From Ichthyophis bannanicus (Eukaryota; Chordata; Amphibia; Gymnophiona; Ichthyophiidae), in the NCBI GenBank assembly GCA_033557465.1, contig CM066035.1, forward strand, positions 899,837,309 through 899,901,308: 64,000 nt of DNA, given 5' to 3'. The notes beneath the pieces were generated by a model. That model did not search any database. It was not told where the DNA came from and was given only the letters and a program-made list of their open reading frames with translations. The translations under genes were made by a program, and so were the position numbers. Position 1 is the stretch's first letter. Each line of letters begins with the position of its first letter. Below are positions 63,911 through 64,000 of the stretch, piece after piece.

Positions 63911-64000
63911 AGAGCAGTTACTCACCTGTAACAGGTGTTCTCCAGGAGCAGCAGGAATCAGTTCTCACATATGGGTGACATCGATGCCGATGGAGCCCCT
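63911..64000 (-). mobile_element. Left ITR of DIRS E5, running off the window
   Basis: AGAGCAGTTACTCACCTGTA, then ACAGGTGTTCTCCAGGAGCA, CAGTTCTCACATATGGGTGA and CATCGATGCCGATGGAGCCC match the left end of E4 (44908 onward). It belongs to the E0/E4 family and has the same orientation. The rest lies beyond 64000. Confidence 0.85.

Overview
The window looks like transposon-dense intergenic or intronic DNA from a vertebrate with a large genome. The mix of DIRS tyrosine-recombinase retrotransposons, L2 and CR1 LINEs, Gmr1-like Ty3/gypsy elements, tRNA-derived SINEs and TIR/hairpin DNA elements fits an amphibian, perhaps a caecilian. The organism is an inference from repeat content. No bacterial genes, CRISPR arrays, rRNA or functional tRNA genes were seen.

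Layout: 1-5260 is a minus-strand L2-like LINE split by a Gmr1-like LTR element (581-3574) with a 5-bp target duplication. 5297-9500 is a truncated DIRS element (E0) sitting in the RT of a second Gmr1-like element (9501-13624). 13684-15030 holds two L2 fragments. 15863-19084 is a TIR element (TTA duplication, possibly Harbinger-like) carrying a CR1 copy. 19085-21366 holds a MITE, two candidate host exons and SINEs. 21530-23285 is a CR1 split by a solo LTR. 23447-30181 is DIRS E1 with an L2 in its gag. 30182-31246 holds candidate exons and a TIR fragment. 31247-40624 is DIRS E2, broken by a full-length L2, an L2 tail and a large palindrome. 40900-44815 holds two CR1 copies. 44908-56069 is DIRS E4, with the shorter DIRS E3 (46976-52380) inserted inside its RNase H gene. 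56930-61091 is a CR1 split by an L2. 61092-64000 holds an unrecognised ORF, a hairpin element, CR1-derived sequence, a plus-strand DIRS recombinase relic, an L2 tail and the start of another DIRS copy (E5).

DIRS is the dominant system. E1-E4 all run on the minus strand and show gag, then RT/RNase H/methyltransferase-like region, then tyrosine recombinase (decayed in E3). They have inverted terminal repeats and an internal complementary region that equals the joined element ends, as expected for the DIRS circular intermediate. Two ITR families are present: E1/E2/E3 (core GTCGGTACCGAC) and E0/E4/E5 (core based on GATGTC/CATCGA). Host coding content is limited to a few short candidate exons (20193-20264, 20659-20769 on plus; 30762-30842 on minus), which I cannot assign to a gene. 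Almost every coding region listed is a broken or partial transposon gene.
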